Source: Xenophilus sp. Marseille-Q4582
Lineage (GTDB): Bacteria; Pseudomonadota; Gammaproteobacteria; Burkholderiales; Burkholderiaceae_C
NCBI RefSeq assembly: GCF_916700565.1
Contig: NZ_CAKAKO010000004.1
Span: 558,001 to 622,000 of the forward strand
DNA: 64,000 nucleotides
Direction: 5' to 3'
The position numbers and the translations under genes were made by a program. Shown in pieces: positions 36,808 to 46,281 of the stretch (positions within the stretch are counted from its first letter, which is position 1; every line of letters starts with the position of its first letter). The notes below the pieces were generated by a model. The model made no database searches and was not told the DNA's origin. It saw nothing but the letters and a program-made list of their open reading frames with translations.

Positions 36808-37884
36808 GTGGCATTCGCATCTCTGTTTCGCCGTCAAGCGGCTCCGCTGCTCGGTCTGGACGTGAGCTCCTCCAGCGTCAAGTTGGTGGAGTTGTCCCGG
36901 AATTCCAGCGGCAAACTGGTGCTCGAGCGCTGCGCCATCGAGCCGCTGGAGCGCGGCTGGATCGCGGACGGCAATGTCGAGAAGTTCGATGAGGTGGCCG
37001 ACGCCGTGCGGCGCCTGGTGCGCAAGAGCGGCACGCGCACCAAGCATGCGGCCCTGGCTTTGCCGCCTTCGGCGGTCATCACCAAGAAGATCGTGCTACC
37101 CGGCGGCCTGAGCGAGCAGGAGCTCGAACTGCAGGTCGAGTCGGAAGCCAACCAGTACATCCCCTTCTCGCTCGACGAGGTGAGCCTGGATTTCTGCGTG
37201 GTGGGGCCGAGCGGCGGCTCCATGGACGATGTGGAAGTGCTCATCGCGGCCTCGCGCAAGGAGAAAGTGCAGGACCGCCAGGGCCTGGCCGAGGCGGCGG
37301 GCCTGAAGGCCGAAATCCTGGACGTGGACTCCTTTGCGTCCCGGCTGGCCACGGCCCGGCTCATCGAGCAGTTGCCCGGCGAGGGCCGCGACGCCGTGGT
37401 GGCCTTGTTCGAAGTGGGCGCTTTCACCACCAGCATGCAGGTGCTTCGCAACGATGAGGTGCTGTACGACCGCGACCAGGCCTTCGGCGGCGCGCAACTG
37501 ACCCAGCTGATCGCGCGCCAGTACGGTTTCTCGGCCGAGGAGGCCGAGGCCAAGAAGCGCAGCGGCGACCTGCCGCCCGAATATGCATCGGGCGTGCTCA
37601 AGCCCTTCGTGGCCAGCATCGCCCAGGAAATCGCGCGGGCCCTGCAGTTCTTCTTCACGAGCACGCCGCACAACCGTGTGGATTACGTGCTGCTGGCGGG
37701 CGGCTCGGCGTCGCTGCCCGGGCTGACCCATGCGGTGACGCGGCAGACCTCCTTTGCCTGTTCGCTGGTCAATCCCTTCGAAGGCATGGAGTTCGGCGCT
37801 GCCGTGCGCGAGAAGAAGGTTCGCCGTGAAGCGCCTTCGTATCTCACCTCCTGCGGCCTGGCGATGCGGAGGTTCCTGCAGTGA
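36808..37884 (+). CDS. pilM: Type IV pilus inner-membrane platform protein PilM
   Basis: Cytoplasmic actin-like ATPase-fold protein of 358 residues that binds the N-terminal tail of PilN. The nucleotide-fold blocks LLGLDVSSSSVKLVELS and VDYVLLAGGSASLPGL are visible. The start codon is GTG at 36808. It begins the pilMNOPQ operon, in which successive genes overlap by 4 bp or are separated by only a few bases. Confidence 0.95.
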   Translation: MAFASLFRRQAAPLLGLDVSSSSVKLVELSRNSSGKLVLERCAIEPLERGWIADGNVEKFDEVADAVRRLVRKSGTRTKHAALALPPSAVITKKIVLPGGLSEQELELQVESEANQYIPFSLDEVSLDFCVVGPSGGSMDDVEVLIAASRKEKVQDRQGLAEAAGLKAEILDVDSFASRLATARLIEQLPGEGRDAVVALFEVGAFTTSMQVLRNDEVLYDRDQAFGGAQLTQLIARQYGFSAEEAEAKKRSGDLPPEYASGVLKPFVASIAQEIARALQFFFTSTPHNRVDYVLLAGGSASLPGLTHAVTRQTSFACSLVNPFEGMEFGAAVREKKVRREAPSYLTSCGLAMRRFLQ

Positions 37885-38513
37885 TCCTCATCAACCTGCT
37901 CCCTCACCGCGAAGCGGCTCGAAAACGCCGCCGTGAGAATTTCTACGCTTCGTTGGGCGGCGCCTTCCTGGCGGGCGGGCTGCTGGCGGGGGCTGGCTAC
38001 CTGTGGTTACAGACACAGATCGAAATGCAGCAATCGCGCAATGCCCTGCTGCAGGCGGAAATCAAGAAACTGGACAGCGAGATCAAGGAAATCTCCACGC
38101 TGCAGGCCGAAATTGCGGCCTTGCGCGCGCGCCAGCAGGCGGTCGAGGATCTGCAGGGCGACCGCAACCTGCCCGTGCACCTGCTCAATGAGCTCGTGCG
38201 CCAGCTGCCGGATGGCGTGTACTTCACGGGGATGAAGCAGGAGAACCAGGTGGTCACCCTGCAGGGCATGGCGCAGTCGAACGAGCGCGTGTCGGAGTTG
38301 CTGCGCAACCTGGGCAACAGCAGTCCCTGGTTGACCAAGCCGGAGTTGATCGAGATCACGGCTGCGAATGTGACCCTGAGTGCGCGCGACGTCCGGCGCG
38401 TGGCGAGTTTCCGCATGCGCGTCGACGTGAAACGGCCGACCGAAGACAAGAACAAGGCGGACGGTGCCGCCGGGCCGGCAGCGCGCCGGGCTGCGGCTGC
38501 CGCGAAGGGCTGA
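37881..38513 (+). CDS. pilN: Type IV pilus assembly protein PilN
   Basis: Inner-membrane protein of 210 residues. The short cytoplasmic N-terminus INLLPHREAARKRRRE is the conserved PilM-binding INLLP motif. A single transmembrane helix (about 24-48) and a periplasmic coiled-coil (about 50-95) precede a ferredoxin-like domain. It overlaps pilM by 4 bp. Forms the alignment subcomplex with PilM, PilO and PilP. Confidence 0.95.
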   Translation: MILINLLPHREAARKRRRENFYASLGGAFLAGGLLAGAGYLWLQTQIEMQQSRNALLQAEIKKLDSEIKEISTLQAEIAALRARQQAVEDLQGDRNLPVHLLNELVRQLPDGVYFTGMKQENQVVTLQGMAQSNERVSELLRNLGNSSPWLTKPELIEITAANVTLSARDVRRVASFRMRVDVKRPTEDKNKADGAAGPAARRAAAAAKG

Positions 38514-38517
38514 GACG

Positions 38518-39204
38518 ATGGCCAAGACAAACGCATCTGCTGCGCGTCGCTTCGACGTGGGTGACGCCCTGCGCAAGTGGGCCGGCCAGTTCCAGGGGCT
38601 CAACCCGAATGACCCCGCCGTCTGGCCGCCAGTTCCGCGTTACGTGCTGCTGGTGGCGGTCGCTGTGATGGCGGTCGTGGCCCTGTGGTTTGTCTGGCTC
38701 ACGGGCGTCAATGACGAACTGGAAGCCGCGCGCAACACCGAACAGACCTTGCGGCAGGATTACCAGAAGAAGGTGGCGCAAGCGGTGAACCTAGAGTTGC
38801 TCAAGCAGCAGCGCGAGCAGGTGCAGCAGTACGTCACCCTGCTGGAAAAGCAACTGCCGAGCAAGGCGGAGATGGACGCCTTGCTTTCGGACATCAACCA
38901 GGCCGGGCTTGGCCGCAGCCTGCAGTTCGAATTGTTCCGTCCGGGGCAGATCGTTCTTCGCGACTACTACGCCGAGCTGCCGATCGCCGTGCGCGTGACC
39001 GGCCGCTACCACGACATGGGCGCCTTCGCTTCGGACGTGGCCCATCTGTCGCGGATCGTGACGCTGAACAACCTGTCGATCACTCCGGCCAAGGAAGGCG
39101 GGCTCACGATGGACGCCACGGCGCGCACCTACCGCTACCTGGACGCCGAAGAGCAGGCTTCCCAGAAGCGCGCCGCGCAGGCCGCCGCCGCCAAGAAGAG
39201 ATGA
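38518..39204 (+). CDS. pilO: Type IV pilus assembly protein PilO
   Basis: Inner-membrane protein of 228 residues with one transmembrane helix (PRYVLLVAVAVMAVVALWFVW, near 40-60), a coiled-coil and a ferredoxin-like periplasmic domain containing YAELPIAVRVTGRYHDMGAF, the PilO signature. It dimerises with PilN. The ATG at 38518 lies 4 bp after pilN. Confidence 0.94.
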   Translation: MAKTNASAARRFDVGDALRKWAGQFQGLNPNDPAVWPPVPRYVLLVAVAVMAVVALWFVWLTGVNDELEAARNTEQTLRQDYQKKVAQAVNLELLKQQREQVQQYVTLLEKQLPSKAEMDALLSDINQAGLGRSLQFELFRPGQIVLRDYYAELPIAVRVTGRYHDMGAFASDVAHLSRIVTLNNLSITPAKEGGLTMDATARTYRYLDAEEQASQKRAAQAAAAKKR

Positions 39205-39746
39205 GCATGCGTGCAGCACGATTGGCCGGCGCCCTGGGCCTGGCCGCCCTCCTGAGTGGATGCTTCGGCTCGCAGGAAGACCTCCGAACCTGGATGCGCG
39301 AGGAGCGCGCCAAGGTGAAGCCGCGCATCGAGCAAATCTCGGAGCCCAAGCGCTTCGAAGCCCAGCGCTACACGGAAGGCATGGCGGTGGAGCCGTTCAG
39401 CAACGTCAAGCTCACGCAGGCGCTGCGCCGCGACACCGGCCAACCCGGCCACTCCGACCTTCTGGCCGCGGAGCTGAACCGCCGCAAGGAAGCCCTGGAG
39501 GCGTTCCCGCTGGACGCCATGGCAATGGTGGGCAGCCTGGACCGCAACGGCCAGCGGGTGGCGCTGCTGATGGTCGACAAGCTGCTCTACCAGGTGCGGG
39601 TGGGCAACCACCTGGGCATGAACTACGGGCGCATCACGCGCATTGATGAAACGGAACTGGCTCTGCGCGAGATCGTGCAAGACGCGGCCGGGGAGTGGAT
39701 CGAGCGGCCGGTCACGCTGCAATTGCAAGAGAAGGCGAGCAAATGA
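39201..39746 (+). CDS. pilP: Type IV pilus lipoprotein PilP
   Basis: Inner-membrane lipoprotein of 181 residues. The signal peptide ends in a lipobox (LLSGC), followed by an unstructured linker and a beta-sandwich domain with MAMVGSLDRNGQRVALLMVD and YRVGNHLGMNYG-type strands (here YQVRVGNHLGMNYGRIT). It links PilNO to the secretin PilQ. Overlaps pilO and pilQ by 4 bp each. Confidence 0.94.
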   Translation: MSMRAARLAGALGLAALLSGCFGSQEDLRTWMREERAKVKPRIEQISEPKRFEAQRYTEGMAVEPFSNVKLTQALRRDTGQPGHSDLLAAELNRRKEALEAFPLDAMAMVGSLDRNGQRVALLMVDKLLYQVRVGNHLGMNYGRITRIDETELALREIVQDAAGEWIERPVTLQLQEKASK

Positions 39747-41872
39747 AAGCACAAGCAACTCGGACTTGGACGGGCTGGGTGCGTCGCGCGGGCTGGGGCC
39801 TGCTGGCGCTGAGCGCTGCGGCGCTGGCCCATGCGCAGAATGCCATCGAGGCCGTGACAGGGTCGCTGCAGTCGGGCGCGGAAGTGGTGCGCATCGATTT
39901 CGCGCAGCCGCTGACGGCGGTGCCGCAAGGCTTCACGGTCCAGAGCCCGGCGCGCATCGCCCTGGACTTTCCGGGAGTGAGCAATGGCATCGGCCGTTCG
40001 GCGATCGAACTGAACCAGGGCAACCTGCGATCCGCCAACGTCGTGCAGGCCGGAGATCGCACGCGGCTGGTGCTGAACCTGAAGCAGGCGGCCGCCTACC
40101 GTGCGCAAGTGCAGGGCAAGTCTCTGCTGGTGGTACTGGATCCGGCAGCGGGGCCGGCCTTGGTGTCGGCCGGCCAGACCACTTTCGCCGAGAACCGCAA
40201 CCGCGACACCCTGCCCATCCGCGACATCGATTTCCGCCTGGGCGAGGGCAACACCGGGCGCGTCATCGTCGACCTGCCCAACAACCAGGTGGGTGTGGAC
40301 GTTCGCCAGCAGGGCAGCCAGTTGCTGGTCGAGTTCACGCGTTCGCGCCTGCCGGAGGGCCTGCGCCGCCGCCTGGACGTCGCCGACTTCAACACACCCG
40401 TCCAGTTCGTCAACTCGCAGCAGGTGGGCGACCGCGTGCGCATGACCATCGAGCCGCGCGGTGATTGGGAGCATTCGGCCTACCAGAGCGACAACCAGTT
40501 CGTGGTGGAGGTGCGGCCGCGCAAGGTGGACCCGACCAAGCTGACGCAGGGCGTGGGCTACACCGGCGAGAAGTTGTCGCTCAATTTCCAGAACATCGAG
40601 ATCCGCTCGCTGCTGCAGGTGATCGCCGACTTCACGAACTTCAACATCGTGACCTCCGATTCGGTGACGGGCGCACTGACCCTGCGCCTGAAGGACGTGC
40701 CCTGGGACCAGGCGCTGGACATCATCATGCAGGCCAAGAACCTGGGCATGCGCAAGAACGGCTCGGTGCTGTGGATCGCGCCCAAGGATGAGATCAACGC
40801 CAAGGAGAAGATGGATTTCGAAGCGCGCGCCGCCATCGAGAACCTGGAGCCGCTGCGCACGCAATCCTTCCAGCTCAACTACACCAAGGCATTGACCATC
40901 GCCCAGGGCCTGGCCGGCACGGGCGCCGCGGCAGGCGGAAGCGGCAGCGGCACGACGACCCGCATCCTGAGCCCGCGCGGCAGCGTCATCGCCGAGCAGC
41001 GCACCAACCAGGTCTTCGTGACGGACGTTCCGGCACGCCTGGCCCAGGTGGCAGAGATGATCCAGAAGCTCGACGTGCCCATGCGGCAGGTGCTGATCGA
41101 GGCGCGCATCGTGGAAGCGACCGACACCTTCGGCCGCTCGCTGGGCGTCCGCCTGGGCGGCGGGATGATCAACACGCGCAGCACCATCGGGGCCATGCCG
41201 GTCGTGACGCCGAACGCCGTGGTCAATGGGGCATTCACGGCCAACCCGAGCGCGACCACCACTTTCACGAACAGCAACTTCATCAATCTGCCGGCGACCA
41301 GCTCGAACGGCGACCCGGTGGGCACCTTTGCGCTGTCGCTGTTCAATTCCAGCTTCTCGCGCATGCTGAACCTGGAAATCTCGGCCATGGAAGCGGACGG
41401 CAAGGGCCGCGTGATCTCCAGCCCGCGCGTCATCACCGCCGACCAGACCAAGGCGCTGATCGAGCAGGGTGAGGAAATTCCCTACCAGCAGGCCACGTCC
41501 AGCGGGGCGACCTCCATCTCGTTCCGCAAGGCGGTCCTCAAGCTGGAGGTGACGCCCCAGATCACGCCGGAAGGCAACATCATCCTGACACTGGATGTCA
41601 GCAAAGATTCGCGGGGGGTGAATACGCTTTCCGGACCGGCGATCAACACCAAGCACGTGCAAACGGAAGTGCTGGTGGAAAACGGCGGCACCGTCGTGAT
41701 CGGCGGCATCTTCGAGCTGACCGAGACGAACGACGAGTCGCGCATTCCCGTGCTGGGCGAAGTGCCGGTGGTCGGCGCCTTGTTCCGCAAGCGCGAGCGC
41801 ACGGCCAACAAGACGGAAATGCTGGTCTTCATCACGCCGAAGATGATCACCGACCGCAACGCGAGCCGCTGA
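39743..41872 (+). CDS. pilQ: Type IV pilus secretin PilQ
   Basis: Outer-membrane secretin of 709 residues. After a signal peptide come AMIN domains (about 40-300) that bind peptidoglycan, an STN/N0 domain (ISLNFQNIEIRSLLQVIADF-type, starting LSLNFQNIEIRSLLQV), an N1 domain and the secretin barrel with VPVVGALFRKRERTANKTEMLVF, the C-terminal secretin signature. It forms the gated channel through which the pilus fibre emerges. It is the last pil gene here; the aroK-aroB pair that often follows pilQ is absent. Confidence 0.96.
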   Translation: MKAQATRTWTGWVRRAGWGLLALSAAALAHAQNAIEAVTGSLQSGAEVVRIDFAQPLTAVPQGFTVQSPARIALDFPGVSNGIGRSAIELNQGNLRSANVVQAGDRTRLVLNLKQAAAYRAQVQGKSLLVVLDPAAGPALVSAGQTTFAENRNRDTLPIRDIDFRLGEGNTGRVIVDLPNNQVGVDVRQQGSQLLVEFTRSRLPEGLRRRLDVADFNTPVQFVNSQQVGDRVRMTIEPRGDWEHSAYQSDNQFVVEVRPRKVDPTKLTQGVGYTGEKLSLNFQNIEIRSLLQVIADFTNFNIVTSDSVTGALTLRLKDVPWDQALDIIMQAKNLGMRKNGSVLWIAPKDEINAKEKMDFEARAAIENLEPLRTQSFQLNYTKALTIAQGLAGTGAAAGGSGSGTTTRILSPRGSVIAEQRTNQVFVTDVPARLAQVAEMIQKLDVPMRQVLIEARIVEATDTFGRSLGVRLGGGMINTRSTIGAMPVVTPNAVVNGAFTANPSATTTFTNSNFINLPATSSNGDPVGTFALSLFNSSFSRMLNLEISAMEADGKGRVISSPRVITADQTKALIEQGEEIPYQQATSSGATSISFRKAVLKLEVTPQITPEGNIILTLDVSKDSRGVNTLSGPAINTKHVQTEVLVENGGTVVIGGIFELTETNDESRIPVLGEVPVVGALFRKRERTANKTEMLVFITPKMITDRNASR

Positions 41873-41948
41873 TCGGGCGGTGGCCGCACGCGCGGGACCC
41901 TGTTCTTTTTTTGAAATGCCGATTGGGCGGCGAACTGGAAGGAAAACT

Positions 41949-43586
41949 ATGAGTTACGTGGTGGGAATCAAGCGATGGAGCCTGCTGGCGGTCGTCGCGG
42001 CAACCGTGGCGGCCTGCGGTGGAGGGGGCGGCAGTCCCTCGCTGCCCATCATTCCGATCACGCCCACGAACCCTTCGCCCACGGCGTCGGACCTGATCGT
42101 CACCCTGGACAAGGTCAACCTGACCAATTCGGGCAGTGACTCGGCGACCCTGACGGTCACGGCCGTCGACAGCTCGCGCAACGTGGTGGCCTCTGCGCCC
42201 GTGACCGTGGCGGTGGAGAACAACGGCGTCTTCACGCCCGACACCGCCGGCGGCGTCACCGGCGCCAACGGCGTCTTCTCCGGCAAGATCGTCATCGGCA
42301 GCGACAAGTCGAACCGGCTGATTCCGTACACCGTCAAGTCGGGCAGCATCACCAAGACCGGCCACCTCACGGTCGCTGGCATTGCGCTGGCGGCCACGGC
42401 CGTGCCGTCGGCCCCTGCGCCGGGCCAAGCCGTGACCTTGACGGCCAGCGTCAAGGACTCGGCCGGCAACGCCGTCCCGGGTGTGGACGTCGCGCTCAAT
42501 GGGGTGCCGGGGAGTGCCGCGCTGGCGGCCCGCACCGACAACGCAGGGCAGGCCGCTTTCCGCTTCAACGCGCCGAGCAGCGAGGGCACCTACCCCCTCA
42601 GCATCGCGGGCGCGGGTGCGACGGGCAGCTACGACCTGAAGGTGCTCACCCCGGGTTCGACCACGGTTCCGGTGGCCATCGGCCCGATCTCGGGTGCCAG
42701 TGCGATCGCCACCCCGGTGGTGCTGGGCGTGAACGCCGCCGGCTCGACCGCCAAGCAGTCCGAAGTCCGTGCGCTGTTCGTGGGCGCGGACAACAAGCCG
42801 ATCAGCAACGTGCGGGTGCGTTTCTCGGTCGCCAGTTCGGCGCTGCCGGGCGAGTCGCTGACCAACGGTTCGAACATCGTCTACAGCGACACCACCGGCG
42901 TGGCCAAGACCAACTACGTGGCGCCCACCACGGCCAGCCCGAACGAAGGCGTGATCATCCGCGCCTGCTACTCGGAGAATGATTTCGCCGTCACGGATTG
43001 CCCGAACGCCGTGACGGCGCGGCTGACCGTCGCTTCGGCCCCCGTTTCGCTGACCATCGGGGTGGACAACGTGATCGAGAAGTCGGCCAGCGGCATTTCG
43101 TACGTGAAGAAGTTCGAAATCCAGGCGGTGGACGCGGCGGGCAACTATGCGCGTGACGTGCCCCTGTCGGCCGTCGTGAGCATCGAGGGCTACCGCAAGG
43201 CTGCGGACTATGCCGCTGCCGGAATCTGGTGCCCCAACGAGGACACGAACCGCAACGGCGTGCTGGACACCCTGCCGGTCAACGAGGACACCAATGGGGA
43301 CGGCGTGCTGACGCCTCGCCAGTCCGACGTGGCTGTCGGCTTCGTCGGCGAGGCCAAGACCAATGCCACGGGCCTGGCCCTGCTGCAGATCCAGTATCCG
43401 CAGAACGTGGCCACCTGGCTGAACGTGCGGATCAAGGTCAATGCCGGCGTGTCGGGCAGCGAAGGCGAGTCCACCTACTCGTACGTGCTCGGCTTCGCCG
43501 AGGATGACGAGGAGAACGGTTCGTTCCGCCGTCCGCTGTATGGCAGCGACACGACCGCGGAAGGCGGCTGCGCGACCGCGCGCTGA
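41949..43586 (+). CDS. Ig-like repeat lipoprotein with calcium-binding-type motifs
   Basis: A 545-residue predicted lipoprotein: the signal ends ATVAACGGGGGSPS, where the cysteine after ATVAA would be lipidated and the glycine run forms a spacer. Several tandem beta-sandwich modules resemble bacterial Ig-like (invasin/intimin-type) domains, each with a VTAVDSSRNVVASAPVTV-like strand pattern. Near the C-terminus two aspartate/asparagine loops, EDTNRNGVLD (431-440) and NEDTNGDGVL (445-454), look like dockerin or thrombospondin-type calcium sites. GGAAGGAAAA precedes the ATG. It follows pilQ by 76 bp and may be read through from it; a role in adhesion is a guess. Confidence 0.7.
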   Translation: MSYVVGIKRWSLLAVVAATVAACGGGGGSPSLPIIPITPTNPSPTASDLIVTLDKVNLTNSGSDSATLTVTAVDSSRNVVASAPVTVAVENNGVFTPDTAGGVTGANGVFSGKIVIGSDKSNRLIPYTVKSGSITKTGHLTVAGIALAATAVPSAPAPGQAVTLTASVKDSAGNAVPGVDVALNGVPGSAALAARTDNAGQAAFRFNAPSSEGTYPLSIAGAGATGSYDLKVLTPGSTTVPVAIGPISGASAIATPVVLGVNAAGSTAKQSEVRALFVGADNKPISNVRVRFSVASSALPGESLTNGSNIVYSDTTGVAKTNYVAPTTASPNEGVIIRACYSENDFAVTDCPNAVTARLTVASAPVSLTIGVDNVIEKSASGISYVKKFEIQAVDAAGNYARDVPLSAVVSIEGYRKAADYAAAGIWCPNEDTNRNGVLDTLPVNEDTNGDGVLTPRQSDVAVGFVGEAKTNATGLALLQIQYPQNVATWLNVRIKVNAGVSGSEGESTYSYVLGFAEDDEENGSFRRPLYGSDTTAEGGCATAR

Positions 43587-43613
43587 GCGTCTGCCTTCGC
43601 ACGCACCCTGGAA

Positions 43614-43632
43614 ATGCCGCCTCTGGCGGCAT
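43614..43632. repeat. Short hairpin before the shared terminator
   Basis: ATGCCGCC (43614-43621) and GGCGGCAT (43625-43632) with a 3-nt loop, placed 2 bp before the main terminator arm. It may add to termination or protect mRNA 3' ends. Confidence 0.5.
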
Positions 43633-43634
43633 CC

Positions 43635-43669
43635 AGCAAAAAGCCGGCTTTTGGAGCCGGCTTTTTGCT
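43635..43669. terminator. Bidirectional terminator between the lipoprotein gene and ureG
   Basis: A 14-bp perfect stem, AGCAAAAAGCCGGC (43635-43648) with GCCGGCTTTTTGCT (43656-43669), with T-runs on both strands. It serves the convergent plus-strand lipoprotein gene and the minus-strand urease operon. Confidence 0.92.
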
Positions 43670-43719
43670 TGTCGAGTACACGCCATCCGCGCGGAGGCGG
43701 GAGCGGACAGATTCGCCCA

Positions 43720-44385
43720 TCAGTGACGGTCGGCCCCGGTCTCCTGCAGCATGCCCTTGTGCTCGATGAAGCGCACCACTTCCTGCAGGCCGGCCAGGGT
43801 CTTGAGATTGGTCATGACGAAAGGCTTGTCCTTGCGCATGCGCCGGGTGTCCGCCTCCATCACGCCCAGGTCGGCGCCCACGTGCGGCGCGAGATCGGTC
43901 TTGTTGATGACGAACAGGTCGCTCTTGGTGATGCCGGGCCCGCCCTTGCGCGGAATCTTCTCGCCGGCCGCCACGTCGATCACGTAGATCGTGAGGTCGC
44001 TCAGCTCCGGGCTGAAGGTGGCGGCCAGGTTGTCGCCGCCGCTTTCGACGAACACTACGTCGGCATCCGGGAACGCCTCGAGCATGCGGTCGATGGCCTC
44101 GAGGTTGATCGAGGCATCTTCCCGGATGGCGGTGTGCGGGCAGCCGCCCGTTTCCACGCCCATGATGCGCTCGGCGGGCAGGGCGCCCGCCACGGTGAGC
44201 AGGCGCTGGTCTTCCTTGGTGTAGATGTCGTTGGTGATCGCGATCAGGTCGTAGCGATCGCGCATGGCTTTGCAGAGCATTTCCAGCAGGGTGGTCTTGC
44301 CGGAACCGACGGGGCCGCCGATGCCCACGCGCAAGGGGGGCAGCTTCTTGGTGCGGTTCGGGAGGGTGTGCAAGGCAGCGCTCAT
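43720..44385 (-). CDS. ureG: Urease accessory GTPase UreG
   Basis: SIMIBI GTPase of 221 residues that drives nickel delivery to urease. The P-loop is [10 protein letters not shown] near residue 23; the Ni/Zn-binding CPH motif is in [18 protein letters not shown] context ([13 protein letters not shown]), and the NKTD base-recognition motif is present. It is the last gene of the operon, 9 bp after ureF, and is followed by a strong terminator. Confidence 0.97.
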   Translation of the reverse strand: MSAALHTLPNRTKKLPPLRVGIGGPVGSGKTTLLEMLCKAMRDRYDLIAITNDIYTKEDQRLLTVAGALPAERIMGVETGGCPHTAIREDASINLEAIDRMLEAFPDADVVFVESGGDNLAATFSPELSDLTIYVIDVAAGEKIPRKGGPGITKSDLFVINKTDLAPHVGADLGVMEADTRRMRKDKPFVMTNLKTLAGLQEVVRFIEHKGMLQETGADRH

Positions 44386-44394
44386 GGGATGGGT

Positions 44395-45132
44395 TCAGCT
44401 TCTGAAGAGTCGTGAGTATTGGTGCTCATGCTGGGCCGACAGGATGGCCAGCAGGGGCGAGAAGGCCTGGCGCGTGTCGTCGGTGCGGGCCAGCGCGTCT
44501 TCCACGGCCGCCGGCATCTCGCGTGCCAGCTGGGCCAGCATGCGTTGGCCGGCACTCTGACCCAGCGGCACGGCTTTGACCGCGGCGGCCGTCATGTTCT
44601 CGGCCCAGCCGAAGGCGAAGGCCAGGCAGGCGCTGCGCACATCGGCGCCGCTGCGGGCGGCGGCAAATGCAAAGGCGATGGGGTAGGTGACGACGGCCAG
44701 GTCCTGGAAACAGGTTGCGGCGTCCTCATGATGCAGCTTGAGCCATTCGACGAAGGAGCGCCCCATCTGCTCGGTCTGCAGCCGGAACTCGGCCGATTCG
44801 CGGGTGGCCAGCACCCAGCCGTTCAGTGTCCGGATGCGTGCGGCATCCTGCGCCCGCCAGGCGGGCACGGCCGCAGCCAGCACGGCCAGGTCCCCGGGAG
44901 CAAGGCTCAGATGCAGTTGCTGCACCAGCCATCGGGTGGCGCTGGCCTCATCCGCGGCCAGGTCTTGATCGACGGCGGCTTCGAGCCCTTCGGAGTAGGA
45001 GAAGCCGCCGATGGGCAGGGCCGGCGACGCGAGCCAGATCAGCTGCAGCAGGCCATGCGCGGAAAGCGCGTGGCCGGGGTCTGCGGGGCACTTTTCAGTG
45101 GGAATGGCCAGGGTGGCCGTGTCCGTGGTCAT
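44395..45132 (-). CDS. ureF: Urease accessory protein UreF
   Basis: All-helical chaperone of 245 residues that links UreG to the apo-urease-UreD complex. The family blocks [24 protein letters not shown] and [21 protein letters not shown] are present. The ATG at 45132 ([11 protein letters not shown]) lies inside the 3' end of ureE, an overlap of 38 bp. The frame stays open upstream through the ureE histidine codons, but that part reads as low-complexity sequence and is not UreF-like. Because UreF works through UreD, the missing ureD is notable. Confidence 0.93.
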   Translation of the reverse strand: MTTDTATLAIPTEKCPADPGHALSAHGLLQLIWLASPALPIGGFSYSEGLEAAVDQDLAADEASATRWLVQQLHLSLAPGDLAVLAAAVPAWRAQDAARIRTLNGWVLATRESAEFRLQTEQMGRSFVEWLKLHHEDAATCFQDLAVVTYPIAFAFAAARSGADVRSACLAFAFGWAENMTAAAVKAVPLGQSAGQRMLAQLAREMPAAVEDALARTDDTRQAFSPLLAILSAQHEHQYSRLFRS

Positions 45133-45715
45133 GATCGTGGTGCTGCGTGTGGCCGTGGATGTGGGCGTGGGCGGTGCCGTGGCCATGAGGCGCAGGGGCT
45201 TCATGCGAGTGGCCGCCGTGCCCGTGCGCGTGCGCATGTCCATGCCCTTGGCCGTGCCCATCGCCGCCATAGGCCCCGCCTTCGGGTTCGAAGCCTTCTT
45301 CGGTCTGCGTCACGATCAGGTGCATCGCGCGCAGCATGTCGGCCAGCACATGGTCGGGCTCGATCTTGAGGTGGTCGGGTTGCAGCTCGATGGGCACATG
45401 GCGGTTGCCCAGGTGGTAGGCCGCGCGGGTCAGGTCGAAGGGCGTGCCGTGCCGCGTGCAGTGCGTGATGCGCAGCACGGCCTGCGGCGCCGCGATCACG
45501 CGCACCAGCGAGCCGTCTTCCACCACCAGCACGTCGCCGCCGCGCACCACGGTGCCGCGTGGCAGGAACACCCCGAGCGCACGACCCAGTGAATCCGTGG
45601 CGTCGAAGCGGCTCTTCTGCCGCACATCCCAGTCGAGTTCGACCGTGGCGGCGCGCTTGAGCAGCACGGGCGCCAGGCCGCGGCCCTGGGGCATGAGTTT
45701 GTTGATGGTCAGCAT
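45095..45715 (-). CDS. ureE: Urease nickel metallochaperone UreE with very long His-rich tail
   Basis: Nickel-binding chaperone of 206 residues. The N-terminal peptide-binding domain and central metal domain ([41 protein letters not shown]) match UreE. The last ~54 residues contain about 22 histidines interspersed with G, A and D, longer than the tail of Klebsiella UreE, so strong nickel storage is likely. It overlaps ureF by 38 bp. It is separated from ureC by a GNAT gene. Confidence 0.95.
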   Translation of the reverse strand: MLTINKLMPQGRGLAPVLLKRAATVELDWDVRQKSRFDATDSLGRALGVFLPRGTVVRGGDVLVVEDGSLVRVIAAPQAVLRITHCTRHGTPFDLTRAAYHLGNRHVPIELQPDHLKIEPDHVLADMLRAMHLIVTQTEEGFEPEGGAYGGDGHGQGHGHAHAHGHGGHSHEAPAPHGHGTAHAHIHGHTQHHDHDHGHGHPGHSH

Positions 45716-45786
45716 GAGCGAAAGGAAAGAGGCCGTGCGATCGCAGCATGGTCGCACAGCTGGAGGGACACCTGGCGCGCGCAAAC

Positions 45787-46278
45787 TCAAAGCAGCCGCG
45801 TCATGAAATGGCTGGCCGGGTCGGGGCCGTAGCTGCCGAAGGGCGCGCAGGCCTCGAAGCCGTGCCGCGCATACAGCTGCCGCGCAGGCGCGAAGAAGGG
45901 CTGGCTGCCGGTTTCCAGGCTCAGGCGCGCGTAGCCCTGCGCACGGGCGTGCACCAGCACATGTTGCAGCAGTGCACGCGCAATGCCGGAGCCGCGCAGG
46001 CTCTCGGCCGTGCGCATGGACTTGAGTTCGGCATGCCCGCCCTCCAGCCGCTTGAGCGCCGCCGTGCCCGCGAGTTGCCAGCCGTCCTGGGCGGCGGCGT
46101 CCGGCAGCCAGGCCGACCAGAAGCGGATGGCCGGCTGCCGCAGGCCGTCCAGGTCCAGCGCATGCACGCTCCCGGGCGGCGACACGCGGCGCATGTCGGC
46201 CAGATGTTCTTCCAGAAAGGTGGCGATGCGCGGGTCGCGCAGGTCGTCCAGGCGGATCTGCAACGGCAAGCCGTCCAT
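45787..46278 (-). CDS. GNAT-family N-acetyltransferase inside the urease operon
   Basis: A 163-residue protein with the GNAT acetyl-CoA-binding motif A, ELKSMRTAESLRGSGIARALLQHV (RGSGIA loop near residue 95), and a C-terminal ARQLYARHGFEACAPFG block. It starts 3 bp after the ureC stop, so it is co-translated with urease subunits. The acceptor is unknown. GNAT genes occur in some betaproteobacterial urease operons, but no urease role is established for them as far as I know. Confidence 0.88.
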   Translation of the reverse strand: MDGLPLQIRLDDLRDPRIATFLEEHLADMRRVSPPGSVHALDLDGLRQPAIRFWSAWLPDAAAQDGWQLAGTAALKRLEGGHAELKSMRTAESLRGSGIARALLQHVLVHARAQGYARLSLETGSQPFFAPARQLYARHGFEACAPFGSYGPDPASHFMTRLL

Positions 46279-46281
46279 CGT

